Assembly (NCBI GenBank): GCA_019428945.1
Contig: JAHYJM010000006.1
Span: 1-64,000, forward strand
Length of the DNA stretch: 64,000 nucleotides
Origin: Bacillota bacterium
GTDB taxonomy: Bacteria > Bacillota > Dethiobacteria > DTU022
Reading direction: 5' to 3'
Shown here: positions 39,269 through 49,651 of the stretch, in pieces
Layout of the letters: every line of letters starts with the position of its first letter
Position numbering within the stretch: the stretch's first letter is position 1
Notes under the pieces: generated by a model
The model's input: only the letters and a program-made list of their open reading frames with translations
What the model was told of the DNA's origin: nothing
Database searches by the model: none
Program-made: the position numbers and the translations under genes

Positions 39269-40162
39269 TTAATAGCAGGTTTTTTTGCGGTAATTGATTG
39301 GGCTGATCCCGGTAAGTTTTTTAAAGACTTTGCTGAAGTGGCTGTGTTCGGAGAATCCACAGAGAAAACAGATCTCTGTGATTGAGTAATTGCTGAAGGT
39401 CAACATTTCTTTTGCCTTATCAATTTTCAGGTGCACAAGATATTCGTGTGGTGTCTTTCCTGTCTCTTTTTTAAATAACCGGATAAAGTAATAGGGGCTG
39501 AGGTTCGCTATTTTAAAAAGTTCACTGTTTGACAGTTGTTGGTTATAGTTATCGTTAAGGTATTCAATAGCTTTCAGGATATTCTCTCTCACCCCGATTT
39601 CTTTCCGGTTCATTCTGGTCATTACATTACTCTGTGTATTGCGTAGCAGTTCAATAACCAGCTGCATGCTAATGCTTTCCAAGATGAATCGATGACCGGT
39701 CTGTTGGGCACGAGCCTCTTCAACAAACTGGTCGACCAACAGCTGTAGATTTTGACTGAAGGGTTTGGCTTCAGCTTTAAAATGGATTTTTTTGATCCCG
39801 GTTAATGAATGAGCAGTCTGCTGAATGTAATCCTTCTGAATGTAAAGGCACAGTGAGTTATAGATTGTAAATTCCCCAATGACCCCGTGAGGCTGGCCAG
39901 GATTGGTTGGGACTATCATCCCTGGCCGGGGAACAATAATTGCCTGATCCGCTTTCAAGTTTATCAGGTGAGGTGAATAGGAGAAGGGGATAAAAAATTC
40001 GTAGCCTTCATGGGCATGTTCATAGGATACCACGTCAATTGGCTTGTGAGTAATCAGGATGTCCACATTACTACTGTTATATATTTCAAAATCGGGAGAT
40101 ACAAGCTCCTCCGGTTCGTAAATCTGATCTAATTCATTTATTACAGCCAAACTTTTTTCCAT
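39269..40162 (-). CDS. AraC family transcriptional regulator with cupin N-terminus
   Basis: Two HTHs: LSPYYFIRLFKKETGKTPHEYL and CGFSEHSHFSKVFKKLTGISPINYRK. Confidence 0.9.
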   Translation of the reverse strand: MEKSLAVINELDQIYEPEELVSPDFEIYNSSNVDILITHKPIDVVSYEHAHEGYEFFIPFSYSPHLINLKADQAIIVPRPGMIVPTNPGQPHGVIGEFTIYNSLCLYIQKDYIQQTAHSLTGIKKIHFKAEAKPFSQNLQLLVDQFVEEARAQQTGHRFILESISMQLVIELLRNTQSNVMTRMNRKEIGVRENILKAIEYLNDNYNQQLSNSELFKIANLSPYYFIRLFKKETGKTPHEYLVHLKIDKAKEMLTFSNYSITEICFLCGFSEHSHFSKVFKKLTGISPINYRKKTCY

Positions 40163-40438
40163 ACAATAGAATCCTCTTAGCCCCAATTTGATCCAACTAA
40201 TCATATTATAGCTTTTAATTCAGAAAAATGACAGTGATCTACATATTTTTTATATTTACTTACTCATTGGATATTTATTTGCATTAGTAAGATTGTTGCT
40301 TTTATTAAAATCGAGTGATCTTGATTAGCAACATAGTGGTATAGTATTATTATCCCAGCAGAAAAGCAGTTTTATATCTAATTACCCAGCGCAGCTATTC
40401 AGCATGAAGGAGATATATTGGCAGTGGGAGGACTTGAT

Positions 40439-40801
40439 ATGATTAAAAAGGATTTACTTGCTCCGCTCATATTTTTATTTATTCTTATCTTATCTCTGAC
40501 ATGTTGTCTGGAAGAGTCAGGCGAGGAAGAGGGCATTTTACCTGAACCGGAAGGGTCGGAAAATGTGGAAGAGCCCTCCTTTGCTGATATTGATGAGCCG
40601 ATACCAAATGGTGTTTTAGTCACTGCTTATGATGAGGTTTTTGGCTGGTCGGCAGCTTTTAAGTGGGTTGGACCTGCCACATATGTAGGGCTTGATTTTT
40701 CATATTTTCTTGAAGAGTCCATTCTCTGGGTTACGGAGATAGGAGGAGACTCAAGAATTATTGATCTGCGAGTCTCTTCATTTTATGCCCGGCTTCAGTG
40801 A
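40439..40801 (+). CDS. Small secreted/lipoprotein-like hypothetical protein
   Basis: Signal peptide MIKKDLLAPLIFLFILILSLTCC. Confidence 0.5.
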   Translation: MIKKDLLAPLIFLFILILSLTCCLEESGEEEGILPEPEGSENVEEPSFADIDEPIPNGVLVTAYDEVFGWSAAFKWVGPATYVGLDFSYFLEESILWVTEIGGDSRIIDLRVSSFYARLQ

Positions 40802-40984
40802 CAGGATATGAATAAGTGTTTCAATTTACTCCCAAAATATTAGCAAAATTTTTATAAGATACAGCCACATTGCAGGTATTTTGCCATCTATTAACGAATT
40901 GATAGAAACAAAGGACTATTGATAGCCTTTTGTCGGTTTGTATTTATACAGCCTTAGGAATGATCTTAGGGGGAGGCAGAACAA

Positions 40985-41497
40985 ATGCGCTGGAGAAGCC
41001 GTTTGCTTTTGTGCAAGATTATCTTCATCTTATTAAGCCTCTTGGTCTCAGGATGTACCGTTACCGACATTGTAGGTTCAAATGAAACGCAGCCTTTAGA
41101 GGAAGAAATTGACGGTCCCGGTGGATTGACCCCCTTTGGCCCGGAGCAAGAACCGTTGTTCGATTTCTATAATCTTCCTACAAACTGGCCTCGGATGGTC
41201 CCTATAATGAACGAGTTTCAGGTAACGCATTACGACTGGTTGGAAGAAGAAATGTATGCTGCCGGTTATAGCAATGTGAGCATGTCAAGAGCCAGTAACT
41301 ACTACACCAATGCCCAAAAAATACATGTCAGCTCTAATATTTGGGAACAGGACCCAACAAACCCTTCTGTTACGGCAGGTTCGAGACAGGTCTTTCACTA
41401 TATTGGTGAGGGAAATACTTTGTCGGTTGTTTTGCTCGAAAGTGGCGAGGACAGCCTTTATTTTGAGCTTTACTTTAAACCAACATCTCAAGAGTGA
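40985..41497 (+). CDS. Predicted lipoprotein
   Basis: Lipobox LVSGC; 170 aa. Confidence 0.6.
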   Translation: MRWRSRLLLCKIIFILLSLLVSGCTVTDIVGSNETQPLEEEIDGPGGLTPFGPEQEPLFDFYNLPTNWPRMVPIMNEFQVTHYDWLEEEMYAAGYSNVSMSRASNYYTNAQKIHVSSNIWEQDPTNPSVTAGSRQVFHYIGEGNTLSVVLLESGEDSLYFELYFKPTSQE

Positions 41498-41537
41498 AGT
41501 TTCATAGTACCATAAGTAAATTAGAGGAGGCGTATGG

Positions 41538-42443
41538 GTGTCTATTTACAAAAAGAACGGAATCGTTGGTTTAATGCTGGTAGCCTTGCTCATCATGGCA
41601 CTACTGGCAGGCTGCGGTGGAGGTGCAGACGAAAATAATGTAGATTCATCAAGTGAGGGTGGAGCTTCAGGTAACTCCGCCAGCTTTTCCGGCGAATGGA
41701 CGGGGATGCAGCTTCTCTCTGAGATCAGCGGGCCAGATGCTGAGCAGTATATGGAGATGGAAGGCTTAACGCTTGATTCCCGCCTGCTTCTCACTCTTCA
41801 CGATAACAGTACGGGAACAGCAGATCTTTATTTTGCCGATGAGCTTGCCGGTTCAGCATTGACTGCAACTGCGGCACATGACCGACTAACACTCAGTGGC
41901 GCTCTGTGGGGTGACCCCTTCGAGTGGAGCGGTACTTTTGAATATGATGAGGATGCAGACGAATGGACGTTAACCGGTGGAGGCGATATCACGGGCACGA
42001 CAGAGGATGTGGTCTTTCATATCGTCTTAAGCCTGAATCAATCGGCTGCGGATGCGCCCGGAGGACAACAGGCTGAGGAGACCGAAACGGGTAGTCAGAC
42101 CGCAAGTGTCGATGCTCCCCTCGAGCAAATGTTAATCGGTTCGTGGATGCGTGAGCCTTCGAATGTACTGGTTGAAAGAACCATCAGGGTATTTAACGCC
42201 GACGGCACAGTCTTGGGCATTGTGGCAAAACCAGGCTCAGGTGATACGGAAGCTACCTGGAATACCGGTTCCTGGGAAAAAGACGCGCCCATAAATGGCA
42301 CCTGGATAGTAGATGGAGACATGCTCATCGTGGAATTTGAAAATGATCTAATCTCCTTTGAAACAGAAGTACGGGTGGTCGATGCGAACACCATTGTCAT
42401 CAAAGAGGTTCATACCCTTTATGATTATTACAGGTTGCCCTAA
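41538..42443 (+). CDS. Predicted lipoprotein
   Basis: GTG start after GAGGAGG; lipobox LLAGC; two beta-rich lipocalin-like halves (NGTWIVDGDMLIVEF). Confidence 0.7.
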   Translation: MSIYKKNGIVGLMLVALLIMALLAGCGGGADENNVDSSSEGGASGNSASFSGEWTGMQLLSEISGPDAEQYMEMEGLTLDSRLLLTLHDNSTGTADLYFADELAGSALTATAAHDRLTLSGALWGDPFEWSGTFEYDEDADEWTLTGGGDITGTTEDVVFHIVLSLNQSAADAPGGQQAEETETGSQTASVDAPLEQMLIGSWMREPSNVLVERTIRVFNADGTVLGIVAKPGSGDTEATWNTGSWEKDAPINGTWIVDGDMLIVEFENDLISFETEVRVVDANTIVIKEVHTLYDYYRLP

Positions 42444-42483
42444 AGAACCGTATTAAAAATGCCCCACCGGACAGACATCACAA

Positions 42484-42524
42484 TCGACCTCCTGATTTAT
42501 AGGAAGCAGAAGTAGTGCCTTTTA
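42484..42524 (-). pseudogene. Degenerate tRNA-like repeat, copy A
   Basis: gacctcctgatt matches the tRNA-Arg 3' half at 51.67 kb; cctgatttataggaagcagaagtagtgccttt matches copy B at 48.58 kb with about 4 mismatches. Confidence 0.4.
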
Positions 42525-42921
42525 GTGATTCCCAATAGCAATACATCCTTGGTATCAGACATTTCCAGCATACCAAGATACACATTATTATAAATGGCAT
42601 AATGTGATACCAGAAAAACAACAAAAAAGTGTAAGCGAATTTATAAACTCTGCTGAACGGTTAATGATATTCTGTTTAACGCTTAAATTTAAGGGCTCTC
42701 ACTGTGCATAGAGCTCATGTTCACTTTAGGGGCACGAACAGATGCGCTATTAATAAAGGTGCTCATTAATATTAGTGCAGTCGAAATAGGATAAAGGTAT
42801 TTTCCATAAAAAAAAGAAATTAGAACATGGTTTTCTTAAAACATTCTATACTTCCTTCAATCTTTGAGAAAAAATAAGATGTTGATTAGAATAATAATGG
42901 CTGCACACTCTGAATTATTAA

Positions 42922-44043
42922 ATGGAGAAGATAAAGATGTGGACTGATTTAATGCCAATCGCAGGCTTAGTTATTGGTTTCCTCCTATTCTACAGGTATC
43001 CCATCCTTTCAGGTAATTACACCAAACTTGAACCTGAAAAGATTTCAATTATAATTCCGGTCAGAAACGAAGAAGAAAATCTGGCTTTACTCCTTGAAGA
43101 TCTAAAAAATCAGAATGCACCTTTATTTGAAGTAATTTGCGTTGATGATAACTCTGAGGATGGAACAGCAAAAGTTGCTGAATCATTTGCTGAATTATTG
43201 AATGTAAAATTAATATCCGTTCATGATAAACCTGATGATTGGACTGGCAAATCATGGGCATGTCAGGTCGGAGCCAATAAAGCAAGGGGCAAATTACTTT
43301 TATTCCTTGACGCTGATGTTCGCCTGCAACCTGATGCTTTTGGCACGCTGATTAAAAATTATCAAATAGATAATTGTGCTCTTTCTGTTCAGCCATATCA
43401 TGAAGCGAAAAATATTTATGAGCAGCTCTCTCTTTTCTTCAATTTAATCCTTATCGCTGCCAACGGAGTTGGCGTATTCTTTTCATTTAAGAATATCGGC
43501 CTTTTTGGTCCGGTGATCTTAATTGACAAGGAAAGTTACAATGCAATAGGAGGGCATTTTTCAGTAAGAGATAGTATAGTTGACGATCTTGCGCTGGGTG
43601 AAAATATGGTTATGAACAATTTAAAGTATAAGCTTTTCCTGGGGGGCGATGTGATCACTTTCAGGATGTATCGTTCAGGCATTAATCAGCTGATTCAGGG
43701 GTGGACAAAAAACTTCGCCACCGGTGCAGGAAAAACCCCTTTTTACCTTATGGCAATGGTGATCCTATGGATAGGGACATGCATCTATGCTGCATATAAC
43801 CTGACTCTTTCATCAATTAATTTGAATCTACCGGAAATGGCAGTTTATCTTCTTCTATATCTAATCATTGTTTTCCAGATTGGGAGAGCGGCTGTTCAGG
43901 TAGGTAGTTTTACAAGAATGACAATCCTGCTTTACCCACTGCCATTAACTTTTTTTCTTTTTCTGTTTTTGCTTTCTCTTTATAAAAAAATGTTTCGCCA
44001 CAATGCAACATGGAAAGGCAGAAAGGTCTATTTAAGGAGATAA
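42922..44043 (+). CDS. Glycosyltransferase family 2 (CrtQ-like)
   Basis: IIIPVRNEEENLALLLEDLKNQ, FLDADVRL, TM-rich C-terminus; adjacent to CrtO-like gene. Confidence 0.75.
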   Translation: MEKIKMWTDLMPIAGLVIGFLLFYRYPILSGNYTKLEPEKISIIIPVRNEEENLALLLEDLKNQNAPLFEVICVDDNSEDGTAKVAESFAELLNVKLISVHDKPDDWTGKSWACQVGANKARGKLLLFLDADVRLQPDAFGTLIKNYQIDNCALSVQPYHEAKNIYEQLSLFFNLILIAANGVGVFFSFKNIGLFGPVILIDKESYNAIGGHFSVRDSIVDDLALGENMVMNNLKYKLFLGGDVITFRMYRSGINQLIQGWTKNFATGAGKTPFYLMAMVILWIGTCIYAAYNLTLSSINLNLPEMAVYLLLYLIIVFQIGRAAVQVGSFTRMTILLYPLPLTFFLFLFLLSLYKKMFRHNATWKGRKVYLRR

Positions 44044-44046
44044 AAT

Positions 44047-44610
44047 ATGCAATTGATTACATTTCAGCTACCGACAGCATGGACCATTGTTCTTTTTGCA
44101 TTATTATGGTTTCTGCTTCACCTGACAGCATCAGCGGTCAGTCATAGGATTGATGAAAAATATCTTTCCGTTGAAAAAGCACTATTTAAAACTCGAACCT
44201 GGGAAAAAGAGGGACAATTATATGACAGATTATTAAGAGCAAAAAAATGGAAGAAATTTTTACCGGAAATATATCTCTTCAAGCAAGGGGTTCTTAAAGA
44301 GATCCTCTCTAAAAAAGAGCCGGGCACGAAAAAAAAGGAGCTTTTGGAACAATACTTGTTGGAGTCCTGCCGGGCAGAGTTATCGCACTGGTTGGCCATT
44401 ACCCCTTTCTGGATCTTCGGGTTTTTTGCCCCACCCCCGGTTATACCCTACATGCTGCTATACGCCCTGGCGGCAAATATACCCTGTATTATTATTCAGC
44501 GTTATAACAGACCGAGAATAACCAAACTGCTTTTAAAATCAAGCAGTGAATCGGCAGGAAATTTAACCAGCGTTTTTTCAACGCTCAGGAAATTAGAGCC
44601 GGGGAATTAG
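44047..44610 (+). CDS. CrtO-like glycosyl-4,4'-diaponeurosporenoate acyltransferase family protein
   Basis: FKTRTWEKEGQLYDRLLRAKKWKKFLPE and AELSHWLAITPFWIF...AANIPCIIIQRYNRPRITKLL resemble S. aureus CrtO (from memory). Confidence 0.7.
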   Translation: MQLITFQLPTAWTIVLFALLWFLLHLTASAVSHRIDEKYLSVEKALFKTRTWEKEGQLYDRLLRAKKWKKFLPEIYLFKQGVLKEILSKKEPGTKKKELLEQYLLESCRAELSHWLAITPFWIFGFFAPPPVIPYMLLYALAANIPCIIIQRYNRPRITKLLLKSSSESAGNLTSVFSTLRKLEPGN

Positions 44611-44618
44611 AAAACTCC

Positions 44619-45095
44619 TCAACCAAATTTTTTCGATAAAAATTTTCGATAAATCTTGTTAAATCGTGGGATATTATTAAATATATCGCCCCATAAATCA
44701 TAATAATCACGTTGCTCAATGATCAATCCCTGATCATTTAATGTCAGTCTGGTGCTCCCATATAGCGGTGTACTTGGATACTTGGTAAATGACATTGTCA
44801 TAATCCATTCAATCATAATAATTTTATCTTGCTTTAAAACGTTTAGCAGCTCCATATTTAGGCTTTGGCAGCGCTTAGCCAGCCGCTGACACATGGCGTT
44901 GAAAGCTTCTTTTCCTTCAATGCGCTGGATGGTATCCTGAAAAACGATCTGTGAATCGTAATAAGGAAATAAGTGTGACCAGTCCGGCTCGCCTTGTGTG
45001 TTGTATGTCTTAGACCACAAGCTGTAAACTGAATCCACGGTAAGAGGCTCACGTACAAGTTTATCTTCATCATTGGGAATATTTTGTTGATGCAC
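44619..45095 (-). CDS. NTF2-like (SnoaL/nuclear transport factor 2-type) protein
   Basis: 158 aa; LFPYYDSQIVFQDTIQRIEGKEAFNAMCQRL. Confidence 0.6.
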   Translation of the reverse strand: MHQQNIPNDEDKLVREPLTVDSVYSLWSKTYNTQGEPDWSHLFPYYDSQIVFQDTIQRIEGKEAFNAMCQRLAKRCQSLNMELLNVLKQDKIIMIEWIMTMSFTKYPSTPLYGSTRLTLNDQGLIIEQRDYYDLWGDIFNNIPRFNKIYRKFLSKKFG

Positions 45096-45207
45096 AGGTT
45101 AACTCCCTTCTCAAATTTTTTATGTTTTGCTCAAAGCTTCGGCAATCAGTTTACCGAACCATGACGCCACTGGTATTCCTGTGCAGGGGGCCTGCCAGCC
45201 AAAGGCC

Positions 45208-46791
45208 TTACTTACATTGCTTCGCTGCAATTCTGCCTGTCATAATAGCAGTAGGTCCACCAGCCGGGCTGAAGGCCCATTTTCCCGCTATATAAACATC
45301 CGGCAAGGCGGTTTTTACCGAACTGGCCATTTTAAACATGCTGGTAACCACAGGGATTTTCCCTTCAAAGGACCAGCCTACAATAGAACCTTCCGAACTG
45401 CCTACCCGTTCATAAATAGACCAGGGTGAAGTGGAAAAACTAAACAGCACCTTGTCCTTAAGATTGGGGTAAATACTCGACGAAACAGTGAAAATAAATA
45501 ACTCCTCCACCTTCTTTTTAAATTCCTCATACCATCCTCTGGCACGAATTAGGCTGGTCAGCTTATAGTCAAACAGTGTACTGATAATAATGCCCGTTTT
45601 ACCGGGAGGCGCTGCATCGGGATCACGGAGAACGGGTATCGATATTTCAAAAGTGTTATAGCGGCAGAACTTTTCCAGCCAGAGATAGAGTTCTTCCTTT
45701 TGAACGGTATCCCAGCGTTGCAATAGGGTTTGAAGCTCGGTGGTATGTACGGTACCCAACCCTCGGCGGTCTGGGGTATAAAATACATGGCCGCTGGCCT
45801 TTTCATGAAAATATTCAGGCGGTAAATCGGCCGCAATAAATACGGAAAACACCGATTCGGCGCCCTTATTGGCCATTACTGCCTGTTTTCGTGTTCTGAA
45901 TTTGTCTTGAGCCTGTTTTGCCATGCCCTCATCGCTCGTCATCGTATAAAGGGCCTTGAGATCTGCGGCCCAGATCATTTTATTGTACCGATATTCTTTG
46001 CCGGCCGAATCTCTCAGCACCTTATTCTCTGCATCTATGCCTACAATTTCAGTTTTGTAACGTATGTCGCCTCCCCGCGCTTCGACAGCTTCAACCAATT
46101 CTTGTATGAAAGCGCCCACCCCGCCTTTGGGGTAAATGTAGTCGTTATAGAGGGAGAAATAACTTAAGGCAAAAAACACGGGAGTGTTTCTGAAAAAGTG
46201 CTGGCCAATAATATCCTTGAGGGACTGATTTGTAGCTAAGAGATCCAGATAATCTTCGAATGGAGTATCCATTTTATTAATACGGTAAATCGTTCTTAAA
46301 TATTTTAGCATCCAGGCGACAACCGAAGGAGCCAGAATCATAATATTCTTTTTCTTTTTAGCAAATAAAGGATTGTCAACACCATAGAGAACCTTCATAT
46401 CCTCAATTATTTCATGGATAGTCTGGATAATCCTGTCGACCTCATCTTTGCTTGCAGGATAGAGATCTTTCAAAATATCTGCATAATGGTAAAGGCTTTG
46501 TTCTGCATCAACTTTGAGTGTTCTGTCTTCAATCCCCAGGGTAATAGTGTTTCGCAGAATCTCAATATCAAGCGCAAACTCCTTGATAAGAGGTTTTACA
46601 AGGCCTGCGTTTACCAACGCCCGAGCTCCAACTTCAAAGCGGAAACCGTCCCGTTCAAAGGAGTTCATCAACCCTCCGCAGCTTTCGTTTTTTTCGAGCA
46701 GTAGAACATCCCTGTCCTTGTGAACAAGACTCAAAGTTGCAGTCAGCCCTGCGATACCACCGCCTACAACAATGATATCTTTATGAATCAC
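45208..46791 (-). CDS. FAD-dependent phytoene desaturase-like (CrtI-family) oxidoreductase
   Basis: IIVVGGGIAGLTATLSLVHKDRDVLLLEKNESCGG N-terminus; AGKWAFSPAGGPTAIMTGRIAA C-terminus. Confidence 0.78.
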   Translation of the reverse strand: MIHKDIIVVGGGIAGLTATLSLVHKDRDVLLLEKNESCGGLMNSFERDGFRFEVGARALVNAGLVKPLIKEFALDIEILRNTITLGIEDRTLKVDAEQSLYHYADILKDLYPASKDEVDRIIQTIHEIIEDMKVLYGVDNPLFAKKKKNIMILAPSVVAWMLKYLRTIYRINKMDTPFEDYLDLLATNQSLKDIIGQHFFRNTPVFFALSYFSLYNDYIYPKGGVGAFIQELVEAVEARGGDIRYKTEIVGIDAENKVLRDSAGKEYRYNKMIWAADLKALYTMTSDEGMAKQAQDKFRTRKQAVMANKGAESVFSVFIAADLPPEYFHEKASGHVFYTPDRRGLGTVHTTELQTLLQRWDTVQKEELYLWLEKFCRYNTFEISIPVLRDPDAAPPGKTGIIISTLFDYKLTSLIRARGWYEEFKKKVEELFIFTVSSSIYPNLKDKVLFSFSTSPWSIYERVGSSEGSIVGWSFEGKIPVVTSMFKMASSVKTALPDVYIAGKWAFSPAGGPTAIMTGRIAAKQCK

Positions 46792-47822
46792 AGTATTACT
46801 CCTTTTTCATGCAATAGTTCTCTGGTTTTTTCCCAGAGGGCTTCTGCTGCCTCCAAATCCCGGGCTGGAGGGGTTAGTTCTTCTTCTGTAGTTAGATGGA
46901 AAAAGAGCGCACTGGTATGTGTCAGCTCCGGGGAGGTTCCAAGATAGTATAGGATCTCAGCGGAAACTTCCGGAGAGGCTGAATATTTATCGATTATAAT
47001 CTTTTTATACCACTGGTACAATCTTCCGTTATCTTTGCCGGACTCTGTCCGGACCATTCCGGGATGCATCGCATTAACAGTTACGTTATGGGGTGCCAGT
47101 TCTCTGGCGAGGATATGCATAGACAGAATCTGTGCCAGTTTTCCGGCTCCATAAACCTTGATACCGGCATAGCGCCGCCGTTTCCACTGGAGATCTTCGA
47201 GATCTAGACCCCACACGGCAAAACGGTATGCCTCTGAACTTACAAAAATAATTCTTCCTGTCCTGTCCTGCTCATATTTTGGCATAAGTGTCCTGGTAAT
47301 AATAAGAGGACAAAGATAGTGTATTACAAAATTAACCTCCAGGCCTTCTGGAGTTTCTTTGCGAGACTGATAATATAATCCCGCATTGTGGATCAGTACA
47401 TCTACCGGTTTATCAATGGCCAGAATATATTTTCCTACCCTTTGTATGTCTTCCAAAAGTGTTAAATCCGCAATAACATATTCTATCGGAGTGCCAAATT
47501 CTTCAGCTATTTCCCTGCGGACCCGCTCTGATTTTTCCGGGCTTCTATTAACCATGATGATCTGGGCACCCATAGCAGCATATTTACGGGCCGTATAATA
47601 CCCGATACCTGTGGTAGCGCCGGTTATGACTACAAGTTTATCCCGGAAAGGTTCCGGGTTTCGTCTGGTAGGCCGTTTCATATTTTTAATCATTGCGAAC
47701 ACATTTGACCACTTGTATTGAGGCCGATATTTTCTCATTGCTGAATTCATTATGGATAATTCCTTTGCGTATTTTTTACAGCCATTACTGATGTTATTAT
47801 ACAGCTCATAAGACCTTTCCAT
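46788..47822 (-). CDS. Short-chain dehydrogenase/reductase
   Basis: VITGATTGIGYYTARKYAAMG, NAGLYY, YGAGKLAQIL (YxxxK). Confidence 0.88.
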   Translation of the reverse strand: MERSYELYNNISNGCKKYAKELSIMNSAMRKYRPQYKWSNVFAMIKNMKRPTRRNPEPFRDKLVVITGATTGIGYYTARKYAAMGAQIIMVNRSPEKSERVRREIAEEFGTPIEYVIADLTLLEDIQRVGKYILAIDKPVDVLIHNAGLYYQSRKETPEGLEVNFVIHYLCPLIITRTLMPKYEQDRTGRIIFVSSEAYRFAVWGLDLEDLQWKRRRYAGIKVYGAGKLAQILSMHILARELAPHNVTVNAMHPGMVRTESGKDNGRLYQWYKKIIIDKYSASPEVSAEILYYLGTSPELTHTSALFFHLTTEEELTPPARDLEAAEALWEKTRELLHEKGVIL

Positions 47823-47883
47823 TATTGAGAATGACTACTGTTTTCTATTGTAATATATATAATTGTATGGTTCAATATAAATT

Positions 47884-48483
47884 ATGAAGTCCAAGTATGC
47901 TCTGGTTGGTTTTCTTGCCATTATGGCAGGAATGATTGGCTTTGCCGTCTTATTTCAGGAAACCTTTATTACTCTTCTGAAACACCCGGTCATGTACAGC
48001 CACGCCCGCTTTTTACACATTATAGCGGTAACCCTTTTCTTTGCCAATGCGGTGGTAGGTATCTTATGGGAACAGCGGAGCCTTGCCTCCGGCAGTAAAG
48101 AAGTAATCCTTCATACTTATAACACCGTAGCCTTTTTGGACTCCCATTTTTCATCTCCCCTTATCATACTTTCGGTGCTGGGGGGGCTTTCCCTAAGTTT
48201 TAATACTGGAGAACTGTGGCAAATTGGCTGGCTTTCGGTAAGTTTTCTTCTCTTTATATTGTCCGGCATCTTCTGGACAGCAAGTGATATTCCAACCCAG
48301 TACAAGATAAAACAGCTCATGTCCAGCCTGAAACCAGAAGATCAGACACTTCCGGATGAGTTGATCCGCCTCCTTAAAATGCGTCTGTGGATCAGCTTGG
48401 CTGGTGTTGTTCCCCTGTTAATTATCTTTATATTAATGGTATACAAACCTGAAATCACAGCGGTAGCAGAATGGTTACAGTAA
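47884..48483 (+). CDS. DUF2269-like integral membrane protein
   Basis: Four predicted TM segments; FLHIIAVTLFFANAVVGILWE. Confidence 0.6.
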   Translation: MKSKYALVGFLAIMAGMIGFAVLFQETFITLLKHPVMYSHARFLHIIAVTLFFANAVVGILWEQRSLASGSKEVILHTYNTVAFLDSHFSSPLIILSVLGGLSLSFNTGELWQIGWLSVSFLLFILSGIFWTASDIPTQYKIKQLMSSLKPEDQTLPDELIRLLKMRLWISLAGVVPLLIIFILMVYKPEITAVAEWLQ

Positions 48484-48513
48484 TTGAAATGCTATGCTAA
48501 TTTCAGCATTGAA

Positions 48514-48544
48514 GCCCCGCCTGTAATGAAAAGGCGGGGTTTTG
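48514..48544 (+). terminator. Intrinsic terminator
   Basis: gccccgcctgtaatgaaaaggcggggtttt. Confidence 0.75.
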
Positions 48545-48545
48545 T

Positions 48546-48612
48546 ACTGGTGCGCCGGCAAGATTTAAACTTGTGGTATCCTGATTCTTAGAAAGCAGAA
48601 TTAGTGCCTTTG
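48546..48612 (-). pseudogene. Degenerate tRNA-Arg 3'-end remnant, copy B
   Basis: tactggtgcgcc-ggcaagatttaaacttgtggtatcctgattcttag aligns to the tRNA-Arg 3' half (tactggtgcgcccggcaggatttgaacctgcgacctcctgattcgtag) with one gap and mostly transition mismatches. Confidence 0.65.
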
Positions 48613-48676
48613 TATACTGTCTGTAAAACCATTGCTAATAGATACGACAAGGCAATGCCCGGCATCTTGCAGAAGT

Positions 48677-49108
48677 TTATTGACTTTTTTTGAGGAAGGA
48701 TCTTATCTGTCTGATGAAAGTAGAAAAAACATCAAGATCAGCGGACGATATTTCATATACGCGCTCGTTTGAAATAGTTTGGTAGCCATGAACCACTCTG
48801 TTACGAAACCCGATCATCACTGAATACAATTCTTGTTCTTCATCAGCGAGAATGCCATTTTTGGTGAGGATAGCGATTGCTTCACGCCCGTCTGTCGGAG
48901 CTGCTTTTATATGCTTGGCGGATACGTGGTAAGCAATATCTATCATAGCTTCTATTGATGTTTGAAGGGAATACTTCAGTCCTCTGATAAACCATTGATT
49001 AGCGATAATTTCTTCTTTGCTTTTTTCATGCAACAAACTCTGAATGGCTAAAACCTGCCCCTGAATATATGCAATCTTTTCAAAAATGCGTTCTTCATCA
49101 AGTGTCAT
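48677..49108 (-). CDS. HepT-like HEPN ribonuclease toxin (DUF86)
   Basis: RNRVVH (Rx4H) motif; paired with MNT gene. Confidence 0.82.
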   Translation of the reverse strand: MTLDEERIFEKIAYIQGQVLAIQSLLHEKSKEEIIANQWFIRGLKYSLQTSIEAMIDIAYHVSAKHIKAAPTDGREAIAILTKNGILADEEQELYSVMIGFRNRVVHGYQTISNERVYEISSADLDVFSTFIRQIRSFLKKSQ

Positions 49109-49110
49109 CT

Positions 49111-49536
49111 TTAAACCTCCGCAGCAATCAGTTCTAAAGCCTTGCGGTAGCGAGGATAGTTCTCTCTGTACTTGTTGCTGACCACCTCTATAAAATCAGT
49201 TAACTCCTCGGCATCACTAACAAAAAAAAGGCTGCCCTTTCTAATTACCCGATGTGTAAAAAAAGCATCACTTTCCCTTAAAATGCTAATATCGATCAGG
49301 TGATTGCCAGACTGGGGCGTTTCAGATAAGATTCGCTCAATTAACAAATCCTGTTCTTTCTCTGTCATATGAACCTTACTGTTTAATATGACGCCAATAT
49401 CAATATCACTGTCAATTCTGCAAAGACCCAGGGATGATCCAAAAAAATAGGCTGCAACTATTTCCGGATGCTTTTCAAGCGCAGGTTTTATCAAACGCTC
49501 AGTTTCGTTTAAATCTATATAAATTAAGTTATTCAC
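49111..49536 (-). CDS. MntA-like minimal nucleotidyltransferase antitoxin
   Basis: GSSLGLCRIDSDIDIGV (GSx9DxD) motif; 2 bp from the HEPN gene. Confidence 0.85.
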   Translation of the reverse strand: MNNLIYIDLNETERLIKPALEKHPEIVAAYFFGSSLGLCRIDSDIDIGVILNSKVHMTEKEQDLLIERILSETPQSGNHLIDISILRESDAFFTHRVIRKGSLFFVSDAEELTDFIEVVSNKYRENYPRYRKALELIAAEV

Positions 49537-49651
49537 AGCAACATCCCTCGCTACAGTTAGTATTTCACATTCAACTCTTTGTCTGTAATTATACTATCAA
49601 GCGAAGAACTTGTTAACCCTAAGAAAGATCTATGCAACCGGGGTTACATCG

